The position numbers and the translations under genes were made by a program. A stretch of 64,000 nt of DNA. Origin: Flammeovirgaceae bacterium UBA2338 (GTDB taxonomy: Bacteria; Bacteroidota; Bacteroidia; Cytophagales; Cyclobacteriaceae). The DNA is taken from assembly GCA_002344795.1 (NCBI GenBank), contig DDUM01000007.1, positions 11,763 to 75,762 on the forward strand, given 5' to 3'. Positions 16,861 to 26,227 of the stretch are shown here, piece after piece (position 1 is the first letter of the stretch; every line of letters starts with the position of its first letter). The notes under the pieces were generated by a model. It ran no database searches, was not told where the DNA came from, and worked only from the letters and a program-made list of their open reading frames with translations.

Positions 16861-18200
16861 TAGTTAGTAATTTTTAAAAGTTCCTCCTCAATTATATCAA
16901 GTCCCTTGTTCAACAATTCATCAGAGATGACCAGTGGACTTAAAATTCGGATTACGTTTTTGTTAGTGCCTGCGCTTAATAATATGAGTCCACGCTTTAG
17001 ACAGGCTTTGGTAAGTTGGGTCACAGTTTCAGAATCGGGCATGCCCGGGTCGTTGTTTTCAACAAATTCAATGGCCTGCATGGCACCTAATGAACGGATA
17101 TCACCTATAGCGGAACACTTTTCCTTTAATTTGTGAAAGCGATCACTTACTATCTTACCTATTTTTTGAGCTCTTCCGTTGAGATCAATTTCTTCCATGT
17201 ATTTAATGGTAGCCAGGGCTGCTGCACAACATACAGGGTTGCCGAGGTAAGTTCCTCCAATGGTACCTACTGCGGCTGCATCCATTACTTCCTGCTTACC
17301 AATCACAGCTCCTATCGGCATTCCTGATCCCATAGATTTGGCCCAGGTTGAAATATCAGGGGTGACACCAAAGTGTTCGTGGGCACCCCATTTCCCTGTA
17401 CGGCAAAAGCCACTCTGTACCTCATCAAAAATCAGCATAATGCCAAACTGATCACAAAACTCGCGCAGTCCTTCTACATATCGTTTGGGAGCTATATTAA
17501 ATCCACCTTCACCCTGCACCAGTTCTATAACTATAGCAGCAATATTATCCGGATCCACTAAACTGTGAGTAGCGTCATATAGCTTCAGCAGTTCTTGTTC
17601 TGCAAAGTCGTTCTCGCTCAGACCTTTTCCCTCATGGTAAAAATTTGGGAAAGGGAGCCTGTACACTTCTGGGGCAAATGGCCCGCAGTTGATTTTGTAA
17701 TTGATCTTAGATGTAAGAGTCATGGCCATCATGGAACGACCATGGAAGGCTTCACTGTAACAAAGCACAGCAGAGCGTTTTGTAGCCTGACGCGCTATTT
17801 TGATGGCATTTTCAATTGATTCTGCTCCTGTATTGGTAAGCATCACCTTTGTTTTGTCTCCATGGGGGAACAGACTTACCAGCTTTTCACTTAATTCCAT
17901 GTAAAGCTCATAGGTAGAAATATTGAAACAGGCATGAATAAGCTTCTCAGCCTGCTCCTGAATGGCCTTAACAACAGGGGGAGGGCAATGACCAGCATTG
18001 AGCACCCCTATACCTCCTCCAAAATCGATCAATTCATTTCCATTCGCATCAATAATAGTTGCGCCATGGGCACTTACAGCTGAAGAAGGGACAAAAACAC
18101 TTACACCGTTGGCAACAACGGCTTTTCTTCTTTCAATGAATGATTTTGTTTTATCAAAATCAAGTTCCTTAGTCTTTGAGTTGCTTGTTGCACTTTGCAT
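16860..18200 (-). CDS. Class III (4-aminobutyrate-type) aminotransferase
   Basis: This is a 446-residue PLP aminotransferase of the GabT/ornithine family. Motifs are DFGGGIGVLNAGHCPP, NTGAESIENAIKIAR (phosphate site), LIFDEVQSGFCRTGKW (Asp on the pyridine nitrogen) and K288 in WAKSMGSGMPIG for the Schiff base. It transfers an amino group from an omega-amine such as GABA or a diamine to 2-oxoglutarate. It is the first gene of the minus-strand cluster; the TAATG junction couples it to the nitrilase. Naming it gabT would over-reach because omega-amine substrates differ widely. Confidence 0.88.
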   Translation of the reverse strand: MQSATSNSKTKELDFDKTKSFIERRKAVVANGVSVFVPSSAVSAHGATIIDANGNELIDFGGGIGVLNAGHCPPPVVKAIQEQAEKLIHACFNISTYELYMELSEKLVSLFPHGDKTKVMLTNTGAESIENAIKIARQATKRSAVLCYSEAFHGRSMMAMTLTSKINYKINCGPFAPEVYRLPFPNFYHEGKGLSENDFAEQELLKLYDATHSLVDPDNIAAIVIELVQGEGGFNIAPKRYVEGLREFCDQFGIMLIFDEVQSGFCRTGKWGAHEHFGVTPDISTWAKSMGSGMPIGAVIGKQEVMDAAAVGTIGGTYLGNPVCCAAALATIKYMEEIDLNGRAQKIGKIVSDRFHKLKEKCSAIGDIRSLGAMQAIEFVENNDPGMPDSETVTQLTKACLKRGLILLSAGTNKNVIRILSPLVISDELLNKGLDIIEEELLKITN

Positions 18201-18264
18201 ATTTTGTTTACACTATTTATAATAAAACGATTTGAAAGGCATTCATAAAATAACAAATGCGGGT

Positions 18265-18272
18265 CAAAGGTA
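18265..18272 (-). promoter_or_regulatory. Possible Bacteroidota -7 element before the aminotransferase operon
   Basis: On the minus strand the octamer TACCTTTG matches TAnnTTTG. It ends about 65 bases before the aminotransferase ATG. No clear TTG is found at the expected -33 spacing, so the call is tentative. Confidence 0.35.
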
Positions 18273-19166
18273 TTTATAATTCTGAATCGCTTAATAAATA
18301 TTATTAGGCGTAAGTTTTCCTATCAATGTTATACTTAAAATTTGAGATTCGAGTTAAGCAACACCTCAGGATAGGAGAGGCATTGGAGTTAAAACATTAT
18401 TAACCGTATCACCATTAGCTCTTAATATAGTACATTTTTGGCTGAAATCCCAGTTTTACACCGAATATCCCGCTTTTAGGTTCTAAATCGGGTCATGTCG
18501 AAACGCTCCGGCATACAACCATGAAGCTATGATGGCCAACTTCGGATGTTGAATACACACACCATTCCGTTTGTTCTTTTCTATTTTTCTTTTGGCAGCA
18601 AATCAAAAATCGATTCCATTCAAGTCAATAAGGAGATAAAATAATTCTTTTTTCAAAGCGGTGAAAATTACCCCAACGAAAAATTGTAGCCAATTAATAA
18701 AATAGAACCCATACAATAAAAAATACTTTTTTTGATGTTTTGGAGAGGTGAAAGGTAATCGCGTTTGTAAAAAAATAAGTTGAAGTAAGACTTAAAGGGA
18801 TAATAAAGTAGGAAGTGCTGATCTATTGTGTGACCGCAGATCATAAATATTTTACCACTCCTGTACATGAAGAAAAATACGATTAACATTCAAAACGAAT
18901 GAGGTAAAGCAGTTTTATAGGATTTTATTGATCGATGACCTATGCCAGACCGTGGTTAATCTGGTTAATCCCTAGCCGTAAAATGATGGGAATGAGAGCA
19001 GTACGAGCTTAATCGAACGATGTACGAGGAGGCATAATCTCACTATTTAAATTGATTCTAAATTACGCATTTCTATAAAAATTTTGTTTGATAGTTGAAT
19101 GGGATTTCGGGGCACTGCAGAAGTATCGCTAGTGTTCAAAATAATACCCTCAAGCTCAAAATTAAA

Positions 19167-19197
19167 TTTGAAATAATGCATTACGAGTGTAGATTTG
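19167..19197 (+). promoter_or_regulatory. Bacteroidota-type promoter of the act-cox operon
   Basis: TTTG at 19167-19170 and TAGATTTG at 19190-19197 match the -33 and -7 elements of the Bacteroidota primary sigma factor, with a 19-base spacer. Transcription would start a few bases downstream, giving a leader of about 30-35 bases before the actA ATG at 19237. Confidence 0.65.
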
Positions 19198-19236
19198 TGC
19201 ACCTCCGAATAAAACCGGACACCTAAACGAATCACG

Positions 19237-20460
19237 ATGACGCACCAAATCTCTGGTTTATTTAAGAATCTTATTACGGCTCTTTTTATCGTATTAAGTC
19301 TTACTTCTTTTTCTCAAGATATTTCTTCTGATGCTGGCGTAATTACACAAGGGGAGACCCTTTTTAATTCCAACTGTAAGGCTTGCCATCGGGTAGATCA
19401 AAAGTTAATTGGCCCGGCACTCGCAGGCATAGAAGATCGAGCTCCCTCCATAGATTGGATCAAGGAGTTCGTCCGCAACTCTTCAAAGTTAATTGCCAGC
19501 GGAGATGAGTATGCCAACAAAGTATACGAAGAAAGTGGCAAAATACTGATGACATCGTTTACCTCGTTATCAGATGATCAGATCATGTCGATCCTGGCTT
19601 ATGTAAAAGCAGAAGCTGAGAAGCCGGAGGAAGTTGCAACTGTTGCTGATGGAGGAGGCACTGGAAGTGGAGATGGTGTACCGCCCACATACCTTAATGC
19701 CATATTAGTAGGCATGATTGTCATCTTGGTATTGTTACTAGTTATCCTTGGTCTCATTATAAGTTCGCTCAAGCGTTACCTGGATCAAAAAGATTTAACC
19801 GAAGAGGACAGAGAGGTAGTTCACTCACCCTTTACTTTTAGTTCAATTGTTCAGAGTACTGGCTTTATTTTCATTGTCGTTTTCCTGGTAGCTTCCATAT
19901 CATTCAAAACGGTTATTGATGGTTTGTACACGATAGGTGTGCAGCAGGGCTATGCACCCAAGCAACCCATAGCGTTCTCACACAAGGTGCATGCTGGAGA
20001 ATACGAAATTGACTGTCAGTACTGTCATACCGGGGCAATAAAGGGTCGCAGTGCCAATATTCCCTCACCTAATATATGTATGAACTGCCATACACAGATT
20101 CGCAGCGGAACCAATACAGGTGAGACTGAAATCGCCAAAATTGTATCGGCAATAGAGACTAACCGACCTATTGAATGGGTTCGTGTTCATAACCTACCCG
20201 ACCTGGCTTATTTCAACCACTCACAACACGTAAATGTTGGAGGCATTGAGTGCCAGACCTGCCATGGCCCGATTGAAGAAATGGATGTTGTAAAGCAGTA
20301 TTCATTGCTCACCATGGGATGGTGTATTGATTGCCATCGTACTACAGATTTAAACACCAAAGGCAATGAGTATTATGATAATCTTCTTGAGTTGCATAAT
20401 AACAATGCAATGAAAGTGGAAGACATTGGTGGATTAGAATGTGCAAAGTGTCATTATTAA
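19237..20460 (+). CDS. actA: Alternative complex III subunit ActA, six-haem cytochrome c
   Basis: The 407-residue protein has an N-terminal signal segment, a cytochrome c domain with CKACH (47-51), a membrane helix near residues 150-172, a second helix near 205-225, and then five CxxCH motifs (CQYCH, CMNCH, CQTCH, CIDCH, CAKCH). The classical ActA carries five haems; here an extra monohaem cytochrome domain is fused in front. ActA accepts electrons from the Fe-S subunit and passes them on towards the oxidase. It is first in the operon, directly after the promoter at 19167-19197. Confidence 0.92.
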   Translation: MTHQISGLFKNLITALFIVLSLTSFSQDISSDAGVITQGETLFNSNCKACHRVDQKLIGPALAGIEDRAPSIDWIKEFVRNSSKLIASGDEYANKVYEESGKILMTSFTSLSDDQIMSILAYVKAEAEKPEEVATVADGGGTGSGDGVPPTYLNAILVGMIVILVLLLVILGLIISSLKRYLDQKDLTEEDREVVHSPFTFSSIVQSTGFIFIVVFLVASISFKTVIDGLYTIGVQQGYAPKQPIAFSHKVHAGEYEIDCQYCHTGAIKGRSANIPSPNICMNCHTQIRSGTNTGETEIAKIVSAIETNRPIEWVRVHNLPDLAYFNHSQHVNVGGIECQTCHGPIEEMDVVKQYSLLTMGWCIDCHRTTDLNTKGNEYYDNLLELHNNNAMKVEDIGGLECAKCHY

Positions 20461-20491
20461 TATAGACTCTATATTTTGGATTAGAATAAGT

Positions 20492-23400
20492 ATGAGCATT
20501 ACAAAAAAGACATATTGGAAAGGAATTCAGCAGCTTAAGAATGATCCAGCGTTTGTAGAACATGCGCATAAGGAATTCGTTGATCTTGGTGTTGAGAATG
20601 ACCCACGTCATACGCGCAGAGATTTTCTTAAAATGATGGGTTTCAGCGTGGCGGCTGCTTCTCTGGCAGCCTGTGAGGCACCTATTCGGAAGGCCATCCC
20701 TTTCGTGAATAAGCCTATTGATGCTGATCCAAGTATCCCCAATTATTACGCCTCTACCTATATAAATGGTGGAGACTATTGCAGTATTGTTGTAAAAACA
20801 CTTGAGGGACGCCCTATTAAAATAGAAGGGAATACACTCTCAAAGGTAAGCAATGGCGGAACCAATGCTCAGGTGGAGGCATCAGTGATGTCACTGTACG
20901 ACAACTACCGTTTGCGTGGGCCTAAGAAAGACAATGGCAACGTAAGCTGGGAGGATGCGGATAAGGAAATTACGGCAAAACTTCAGGGAGTGGCCGCCTC
21001 TAATGGGCAGATTAGAATTGTAAGCAATACCATACTGAGCCCCAGCACCAAGGCAGCCATTCAACACTTTAAATCCAAATACCCAACAGCAAACCATATT
21101 CAGTATGATCAGGTATCCTACTATGGTATGCTAAAAGGAAATGAGGCTTCTTTCGGGAAGGCATTTCTTCCTTCTTATGATTTTGCTAAAGCAAATCTTA
21201 TAGTGAGTGTAGGTGCTGATTTCCTTGGAACATGGTTGTCACCCATTGAGTTTGCAAAACAATACAGTGTGAATCGCAAGATCAGTGAGGAAAATAGAAA
21301 TATGTCCCGCCACTATCAATTCGAAACCAACCTTACACTTACCGGGGCTAATGCAGACTACCGCACCATGATTAGGCCTTCGCAGCAAGGGTTGGTAGTA
21401 GCACAGCTTTATAACCTTATTGCCGGAAAGGCAGGTAATGCTACCATTTCAGCAGGAATGGATAAGGTGGCAAACCTGGATAAGGCCGCTGAGGAATTGT
21501 GGGCAAATCGCGGTAAGGCGCTATTGGTTTGTGGCTCAAATGACAAAGACGTTCAGGTTTTGGTCAATGGAATCAATTCCATGCTGGATAGTTATGGATC
21601 AACTATACTTTCAAACAAGGCTGTAAATTATCGTCAGGGAAATGACGAGGAAATGGCAGCATTTATCGCTGATGCAGAAGCAAGCAGAATTGGAGCAGTT
21701 ATTTTCTATAACTGTAATCCGGTATATGACCATCCAATGGGCGCTCAACTGGGAGCTGCACTTAAAAATATTTCACTGACTGTTTCCACTTCTTACACAG
21801 AGGATGAGACAGCGTCAATGTCAACTTACAAAACTCCGGATCATCATTATTTGGAGTCTTGGAATGATTTTGAGCCTAAAACTAATTCATTCAGTCTTTC
21901 GCAGCCTGCCATCACACCAATATTTAATACACGTCAGGCGCAAGAAAGTCTTTTGATGTGGGCTGGGGAGAAGGTAGAATATTTTTCGTTTGTCAAAAAC
22001 AACTGGAAGGACTGGTACTTTAATCAATCTGCGCTTGGTCTTGGATTCCAGGCTTTCTGGGACAAGTGTTTGTATGATGGTGTTCTTGAAGTGGGTGGCG
22101 AATCAGGTGGAAGTCTTTCATTTGCAGGGGATGTTAACGCAGCTTCTTCAGCGATAAGTGCCAACTACAAAGCCAACAATACAGGGTTTGAAATTGCATT
22201 GTATGAAAGCTATGGAGTAGGAAACGGTTCTCAGGCAAATAATCCGCTTTTACAGGAATTTCCAGATCCTATTACCAAAGCAGTATGGGATAATTATGCC
22301 ACTATCTCCCAAAAAGATGCAGCAACCCTTGGAGTAGACAATGATGCAGAGGGCCATACACAGTATTTGAATATTGCGATAGGAGGTAAGTCCGTTAAAC
22401 TTCCGGCTCTGGTTCAACCAGGCCAAACCCCAGGTACAATTGGTATTGCCATTGGTTATGGACGTACAAAAGTAGGGAAGGTAGCGGAAAACTTAGGTCA
22501 AAACGTGTATCCATTTATTGTAATGTCCAATGGAACACTTAATTACAGTATCACCTCTAATGTAACGCCAACCCTTTTGGACGAGTCGTACCAGATTGCT
22601 CAAACACAAACCCATCAGACTTATATGGGGCGCAGCAGCGTGATTCAGGAGTCTGTCTTGAGTGAATTCAAAAAAGATCCAGAGGCGGGACGTGAATTTC
22701 CAAAGATTTCAAAATGGGATGAAAAAGTTGATCCAGGTACTGTAACATTATGGAAAGGACACGACTACAATAATCACCATTGGGGAATGTCCATTGACCT
22801 GAACTCTTGTACAGGTTGCGGGGCATGTATTGTGGCTTGTAATGTTGAGAACAACGTAGCCCTTGTAGGAAAGCAAGAGGTGATCAACCGCAGGGAAATG
22901 CATTGGTTGCGTATTGATCGTTATTACAGTAGCAGTGCAACAGACATCAGTGACTATGAAGCGCTTGAGCATGCCGCTGAGAACCCTGAGGTAGTATTCC
23001 AACCCATGTTGTGCCAGCATTGTAACAACGCACCATGTGAGACGGTATGTCCAGTGGCAGCTACTACGCATAGCACAGAGGGATTAAATCAAATGGCTTA
23101 TAACCGTTGTATTGGTACTAGGTATTGTGCCAACAACTGTCCTTATAAAGTAAGACGGTTCAACTGGTTTAAGTACCACGACAATCAGCAATTCTACGAA
23201 GTAAACCCTTCAATGAATACCGATTTAGGCCGTATGGTACTGAACCCAGAAGTGACGGTGAGATCAAGAGGGGTGATGGAGAAGTGTTCTTTCTGTGTGC
23301 AACGCATTCAGTCGGGCAAGTTGGCAGCGAAGAAAGAAAAAAGAAAATTGAAGGATGGGGATGTGGTAACAGCATGTCAGGCTTCATGTACTTCTGGCGC

Positions 23401-23599
23401 AATTGTGTTTGGAGACATGAATGATTCTGAGAGCAAGATCAGTAAATTGTTGCAAATTACGCGCAGCAAGGAAAGACCTAACAGCTCTGATAAGCAAATT
23501 GGTAATCCACGTGCCTACAGAGTGCTGGAGGAAATTGGTGTAAAACCCAATATTTTCTATCTAACTAAGATTAAGAACAAAGAAGTAACTAACGCATAG
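20492..23599 (+). CDS. actB: Alternative complex III iron-sulfur subunit ActB
   Basis: The protein has 1035 residues from the ATG at 20492; the longer frame from 20441 would overlap actA and adds no family-like sequence. A twin-arginine motif (RRDFLKMMG) precedes a hydrophobic stretch and a lipobox-like AAC near residue 60. Residues 80-720 resemble a molybdopterin oxidoreductase fold that in ActB lacks the cofactor. The C-terminal third has four cysteine clusters: CTGCGACIVAC, CQHCNNAPCETVC, CIGTRYCANNCP and CSFC...CQASC. These would bind three [4Fe-4S] and one [3Fe-4S] cluster in the family. It transfers electrons from quinol to the haems of ActA and ActE. Confidence 0.93.
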   Translation: MSITKKTYWKGIQQLKNDPAFVEHAHKEFVDLGVENDPRHTRRDFLKMMGFSVAAASLAACEAPIRKAIPFVNKPIDADPSIPNYYASTYINGGDYCSIVVKTLEGRPIKIEGNTLSKVSNGGTNAQVEASVMSLYDNYRLRGPKKDNGNVSWEDADKEITAKLQGVAASNGQIRIVSNTILSPSTKAAIQHFKSKYPTANHIQYDQVSYYGMLKGNEASFGKAFLPSYDFAKANLIVSVGADFLGTWLSPIEFAKQYSVNRKISEENRNMSRHYQFETNLTLTGANADYRTMIRPSQQGLVVAQLYNLIAGKAGNATISAGMDKVANLDKAAEELWANRGKALLVCGSNDKDVQVLVNGINSMLDSYGSTILSNKAVNYRQGNDEEMAAFIADAEASRIGAVIFYNCNPVYDHPMGAQLGAALKNISLTVSTSYTEDETASMSTYKTPDHHYLESWNDFEPKTNSFSLSQPAITPIFNTRQAQESLLMWAGEKVEYFSFVKNNWKDWYFNQSALGLGFQAFWDKCLYDGVLEVGGESGGSLSFAGDVNAASSAISANYKANNTGFEIALYESYGVGNGSQANNPLLQEFPDPITKAVWDNYATISQKDAATLGVDNDAEGHTQYLNIAIGGKSVKLPALVQPGQTPGTIGIAIGYGRTKVGKVAENLGQNVYPFIVMSNGTLNYSITSNVTPTLLDESYQIAQTQTHQTYMGRSSVIQESVLSEFKKDPEAGREFPKISKWDEKVDPGTVTLWKGHDYNNHHWGMSIDLNSCTGCGACIVACNVENNVALVGKQEVINRREMHWLRIDRYYSSSATDISDYEALEHAAENPEVVFQPMLCQHCNNAPCETVCPVAATTHSTEGLNQMAYNRCIGTRYCANNCPYKVRRFNWFKYHDNQQFYEVNPSMNTDLGRMVLNPEVTVRSRGVMEKCSFCVQRIQSGKLAAKKEKRKLKDGDVVTACQASCTSGAIVFGDMNDSESKISKLLQITRSKERPNSSDKQIGNPRAYRVLEEIGVKPNIFYLTKIKNKEVTNA

Positions 23600-23621
23600 T
23601 AAATAAACGGATAACGATTTT

Positions 23622-24992
23622 ATGCAAGTAAGCTCAACACTACGCGAATCTCTCATCACCGGTGGCAAAACGGTCAGTGACGTTTCTGAAGATATCTGCC
23701 GCCAGGTAGAGGGGAAACCCACTAAACTTTGGTGGATGGCATTTGGAGTTTCCCTGGTCCTTCTTGGGTTTGGTGTTTACACCATGTCCATAACCTTGTG
23801 GGACGGAATTGGAATGTGGGGTCTTAATAAGACCGTTGGTTGGGCTTGGGATATCACCAACTTCGTATGGTGGGTGGGTATTGGTCACGCGGGCACCCTG
23901 ATTTCGGCTATCTTATTATTATTTCGTCAAAAGTGGAGAATGTCAATCAACCGCGCTGCAGAAGCGATGACCATCTTCGCAGTAATTTGTGCTGCTACCT
24001 TCCCATTAATTCACATGGGTCGTTTGTGGTTAGGATTCTACTGGGCATTGCCACTTCCCAATGCATTTGGTTCATTGTGGGTAAACTTTAACTCACCACT
24101 TCTTTGGGACGTATTTGCAATCTCTACTTACTTCACCGTATCGTTAGTGTTTTGGTATATCGGTCTCATTCCTGATTTTGCCGTGATTCGTGATCGTGCA
24201 GTAAGAATGGGGAATAAGACAAGAGCAACTATTTATAATGCCCTTAGCTTTGGGTGGCAAGGTGGTGCAAGAACGTGGATGCGCTACGAATCGGTAGCAT
24301 TGATTCTCGCAGGCCTATCTACTCCACTTGTGCTTTCGGTACACACGATTGTATCGATGGACTTTGCAACTTCGGTAGTTCCTGGATGGCATACAACGAT
24401 ATTTCCACCCTACTTTGTGGCGGGTGCGATCTTTTCTGGATTTGCCATGGTACTTACGCTGTTGCTGATTACCAGAAAGCTTTTCAAACTCGAAGACTAT
24501 ATTACAATCTATCACGTGGAGTTGATGAACATCATCATCATTGTGACAGGTTCAATTGTAGGTATTGCTTACATCACTGAGTTTTTTATTGCATGGTATG
24601 GTCAGGTGCCTGCCGAACAATATGCTTTTATTAATAGGGCAACTGGACCATATTGGTGGGCTTACTGGTCTATGATGACTTGTAATGTGATTTCACCACA
24701 GCTTTTCTGGATTAAGAAAATCAGAACCAGTCTTGTGGCCACTTTTGTATTGTCAATTATTGTCAATATTGGAATGTGGTTTGAGCGATTTGTGATCATT
24801 GTTACTTCGTTGCACAGGGATTACCTACCATCTAGCTGGACGATGTTCTATCCAACTTTGTATGACGTTGGTGAGTATGTATTGACATTCGGGTTCTTCT
24901 TTGCAGCATTCCTTTTGTTTGCTAAATTTTTCCCGGTGGTAAACATGGCAGAGATAAAAAGTATTTTAAAGTCATCATCTGAAAAAAAGTAG
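23622..24992 (+). CDS. actC: Alternative complex III NrfD-like membrane subunit ActC
   Basis: This is a 456-residue polytopic protein of the NrfD/PsrC family with about ten membrane helices, for example WWMAFGVSLVLLGFGVYTM and FVWWVGIGHAGTLISAILLLF. The conserved WWVGIGHAGT region and MTIFAVICAATFPLIHMGR match quinol-site and proton-path areas described for ActC. It carries the menaquinol oxidation site on the periplasmic side, next to ActB. It follows actB by 22 bases. Confidence 0.93.
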   Translation: MQVSSTLRESLITGGKTVSDVSEDICRQVEGKPTKLWWMAFGVSLVLLGFGVYTMSITLWDGIGMWGLNKTVGWAWDITNFVWWVGIGHAGTLISAILLLFRQKWRMSINRAAEAMTIFAVICAATFPLIHMGRLWLGFYWALPLPNAFGSLWVNFNSPLLWDVFAISTYFTVSLVFWYIGLIPDFAVIRDRAVRMGNKTRATIYNALSFGWQGGARTWMRYESVALILAGLSTPLVLSVHTIVSMDFATSVVPGWHTTIFPPYFVAGAIFSGFAMVLTLLLITRKLFKLEDYITIYHVELMNIIIIVTGSIVGIAYITEFFIAWYGQVPAEQYAFINRATGPYWWAYWSMMTCNVISPQLFWIKKIRTSLVATFVLSIIVNIGMWFERFVIIVTSLHRDYLPSSWTMFYPTLYDVGEYVLTFGFFFAAFLLFAKFFPVVNMAEIKSILKSSSEKK

Positions 24993-25001
24993 TTATCAAT
25001 C

Positions 25002-25526
25002 ATGGAAAGCAATAAGAATTTTGTGTTAGGTGTGTTTGATGATGAAGATATTCTTCTTCAGGCCGTAACGAAAGTGAGGGATAGGGGAATAAAGATACAT
25101 GAGGTATATTCACCCTTTCCTGTACATGGGTTGGATGAGGCTTTGGGGTATAAGAGAACGCGCTTACCCATTGCAGCTTTTGTATTTGGAATGACAGGAA
25201 CTGCGCTTGCATTAATTATGCAGATTTGGATGATGGGATATGATTGGCCAATGATCATCGGTGGTAAAAACTTTGCTGCACTGCCTCCATTTATACCAGT
25301 AATATTCGAATTGACGGTGTTGTTATCTGCTCTGGGCATGGTAGCGACATTTTTGATTGTAAGTGATATGAAGCCCTACAAGTGGCCACAGCAGTTTGAT
25401 TTGAGAAGTACAGACGATAAGCACATACTGGCTATTGATCTGGCTATCAATAAACTGACAAAAGATGATATAGGAGCTCTGTTAAAGGATAGCGGAGCAC
25501 AGGAAGTTAACGATAAGAATTTTTAA
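25002..25526 (+). CDS. actD: Alternative complex III subunit ActD (DUF3341)
   Basis: This 174-residue DUF3341 protein has a soluble N-terminal domain (VLGVFDDEDILLQAVTKVRDRGIKIHEVYSPFPVHGLDEALG) and two membrane helices (about 62-85 and 100-125). ActD is a structural membrane subunit of the complex, binding beside ActC. It starts nine bases after actC. Length and motif pattern are typical. Confidence 0.92.
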   Translation: MESNKNFVLGVFDDEDILLQAVTKVRDRGIKIHEVYSPFPVHGLDEALGYKRTRLPIAAFVFGMTGTALALIMQIWMMGYDWPMIIGGKNFAALPPFIPVIFELTVLLSALGMVATFLIVSDMKPYKWPQQFDLRSTDDKHILAIDLAINKLTKDDIGALLKDSGAQEVNDKNF

Positions 25527-25532
25527 AAGCGG

Positions 25533-26189
25533 ATGCGGAATATGCAACTATTAAAAACAGTTTTAATCGCGATAGCAGGAGCAGCCTTTTTGGCTGGATG
25601 TAAGGCGGGTGGAGACTATCCAGGGCTTGAATATGCAGCCAACATGTACCACTCAGTCGCTTACGAGCCACTTACCCAAATAACGGATGAAAGCGCAGGA
25701 ACTTGGGTGAACTCTTTGAACAATGGAAGAGGGGAGTACTTTAACTCAAATAAGTACAATCCAAATAGGATGAATATGAGAGCGCCAGCCCCTTATACTG
25801 TAAAGAGAAATAGAAATGGCTGGTTGCCCTACAGAATTGGCAAGGATAGTCTGGAGTACGCTTCCACCATTAAGAACCCACTGGATAGTACAGCAGCAAT
25901 TATTGCAGATGGAAAAGCACTATATACCATATTCTGTAACCAATGCCATGGGCCAAAGGGTGAAGGTGATGGTAAGGTTGGAACAGGAGTGTCAATTGGC
26001 GGAGTGGACAAAAAGTTTGTTGGTGGTGTTGCCAACTTACACGGAGATGCTTACCTGAACATGACTGAAGGCCATATTTTCCATGTGATTACATGGGGAA
26101 GAAACCTCATGTTGCCACATGGTTCTCAGATTGAACCTGAGGATCGCTGGAAGATTGCCAAATACGTAAAGACTTTACAAAAAAAGTAG
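25533..26189 (+). CDS. actE: Alternative complex III monohaem cytochrome c subunit ActE
   Basis: The 218-residue protein is a lipoprotein (FLAGCKAGG lipobox, Cys about residue 23) with one CxxCH motif (CNQCHGPKGEGDG) and the distal Met in NLMLPHGSQI. ActE is the peripheral cytochrome c that receives electrons from ActA and can donate to the oxidase. Translation may start at the ATG at 25542 instead of 25533. It follows actD by six bases. Confidence 0.92.
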   Translation: MRNMQLLKTVLIAIAGAAFLAGCKAGGDYPGLEYAANMYHSVAYEPLTQITDESAGTWVNSLNNGRGEYFNSNKYNPNRMNMRAPAPYTVKRNRNGWLPYRIGKDSLEYASTIKNPLDSTAAIIADGKALYTIFCNQCHGPKGEGDGKVGTGVSIGGVDKKFVGGVANLHGDAYLNMTEGHIFHVITWGRNLMLPHGSQIEPEDRWKIAKYVKTLQKK

Positions 26190-26227
26190 AAAGTAATAAG
26201 GAGTTTCAAATTTTTGAAAAAAAATAA

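Larger units (their letters stand above)
18201..19236. other. Intergenic region of about 1 kb between divergent operons
   Basis: This stretch is AT-rich and carries only short frames (73 and 62 codons, minus strand) without family likeness or a conserved-looking N-terminus. It contains the likely promoters of both flanking operons at its ends and a small direct repeat (GGTTAATC twice, around 18953-18970). I see no tRNA-like, riboswitch-like or insertion-element structure. A decayed gene or a small RNA cannot be excluded. Confidence 0.6.

Noticed and set aside
18668..18889. 73-codon frame on the minus strand in the long gap
   Set aside because: Low-complexity Phe/Tyr-rich product, no family likeness, no promoter or ribosome-site support; probably chance in AT-rich DNA.
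19047..19235. 62-codon frame on the minus strand overlapping the act promoter
   Set aside because: It covers the promoter elements at 19167-19197 and has no recognisable protein features.
20441..20491. Extended N-terminus of ActB from 20441
   Set aside because: It overlaps the end of actA and adds 17 residues unlike ActB; the ATG at 20492 gives the expected N-terminus before the twin-arginine motif.
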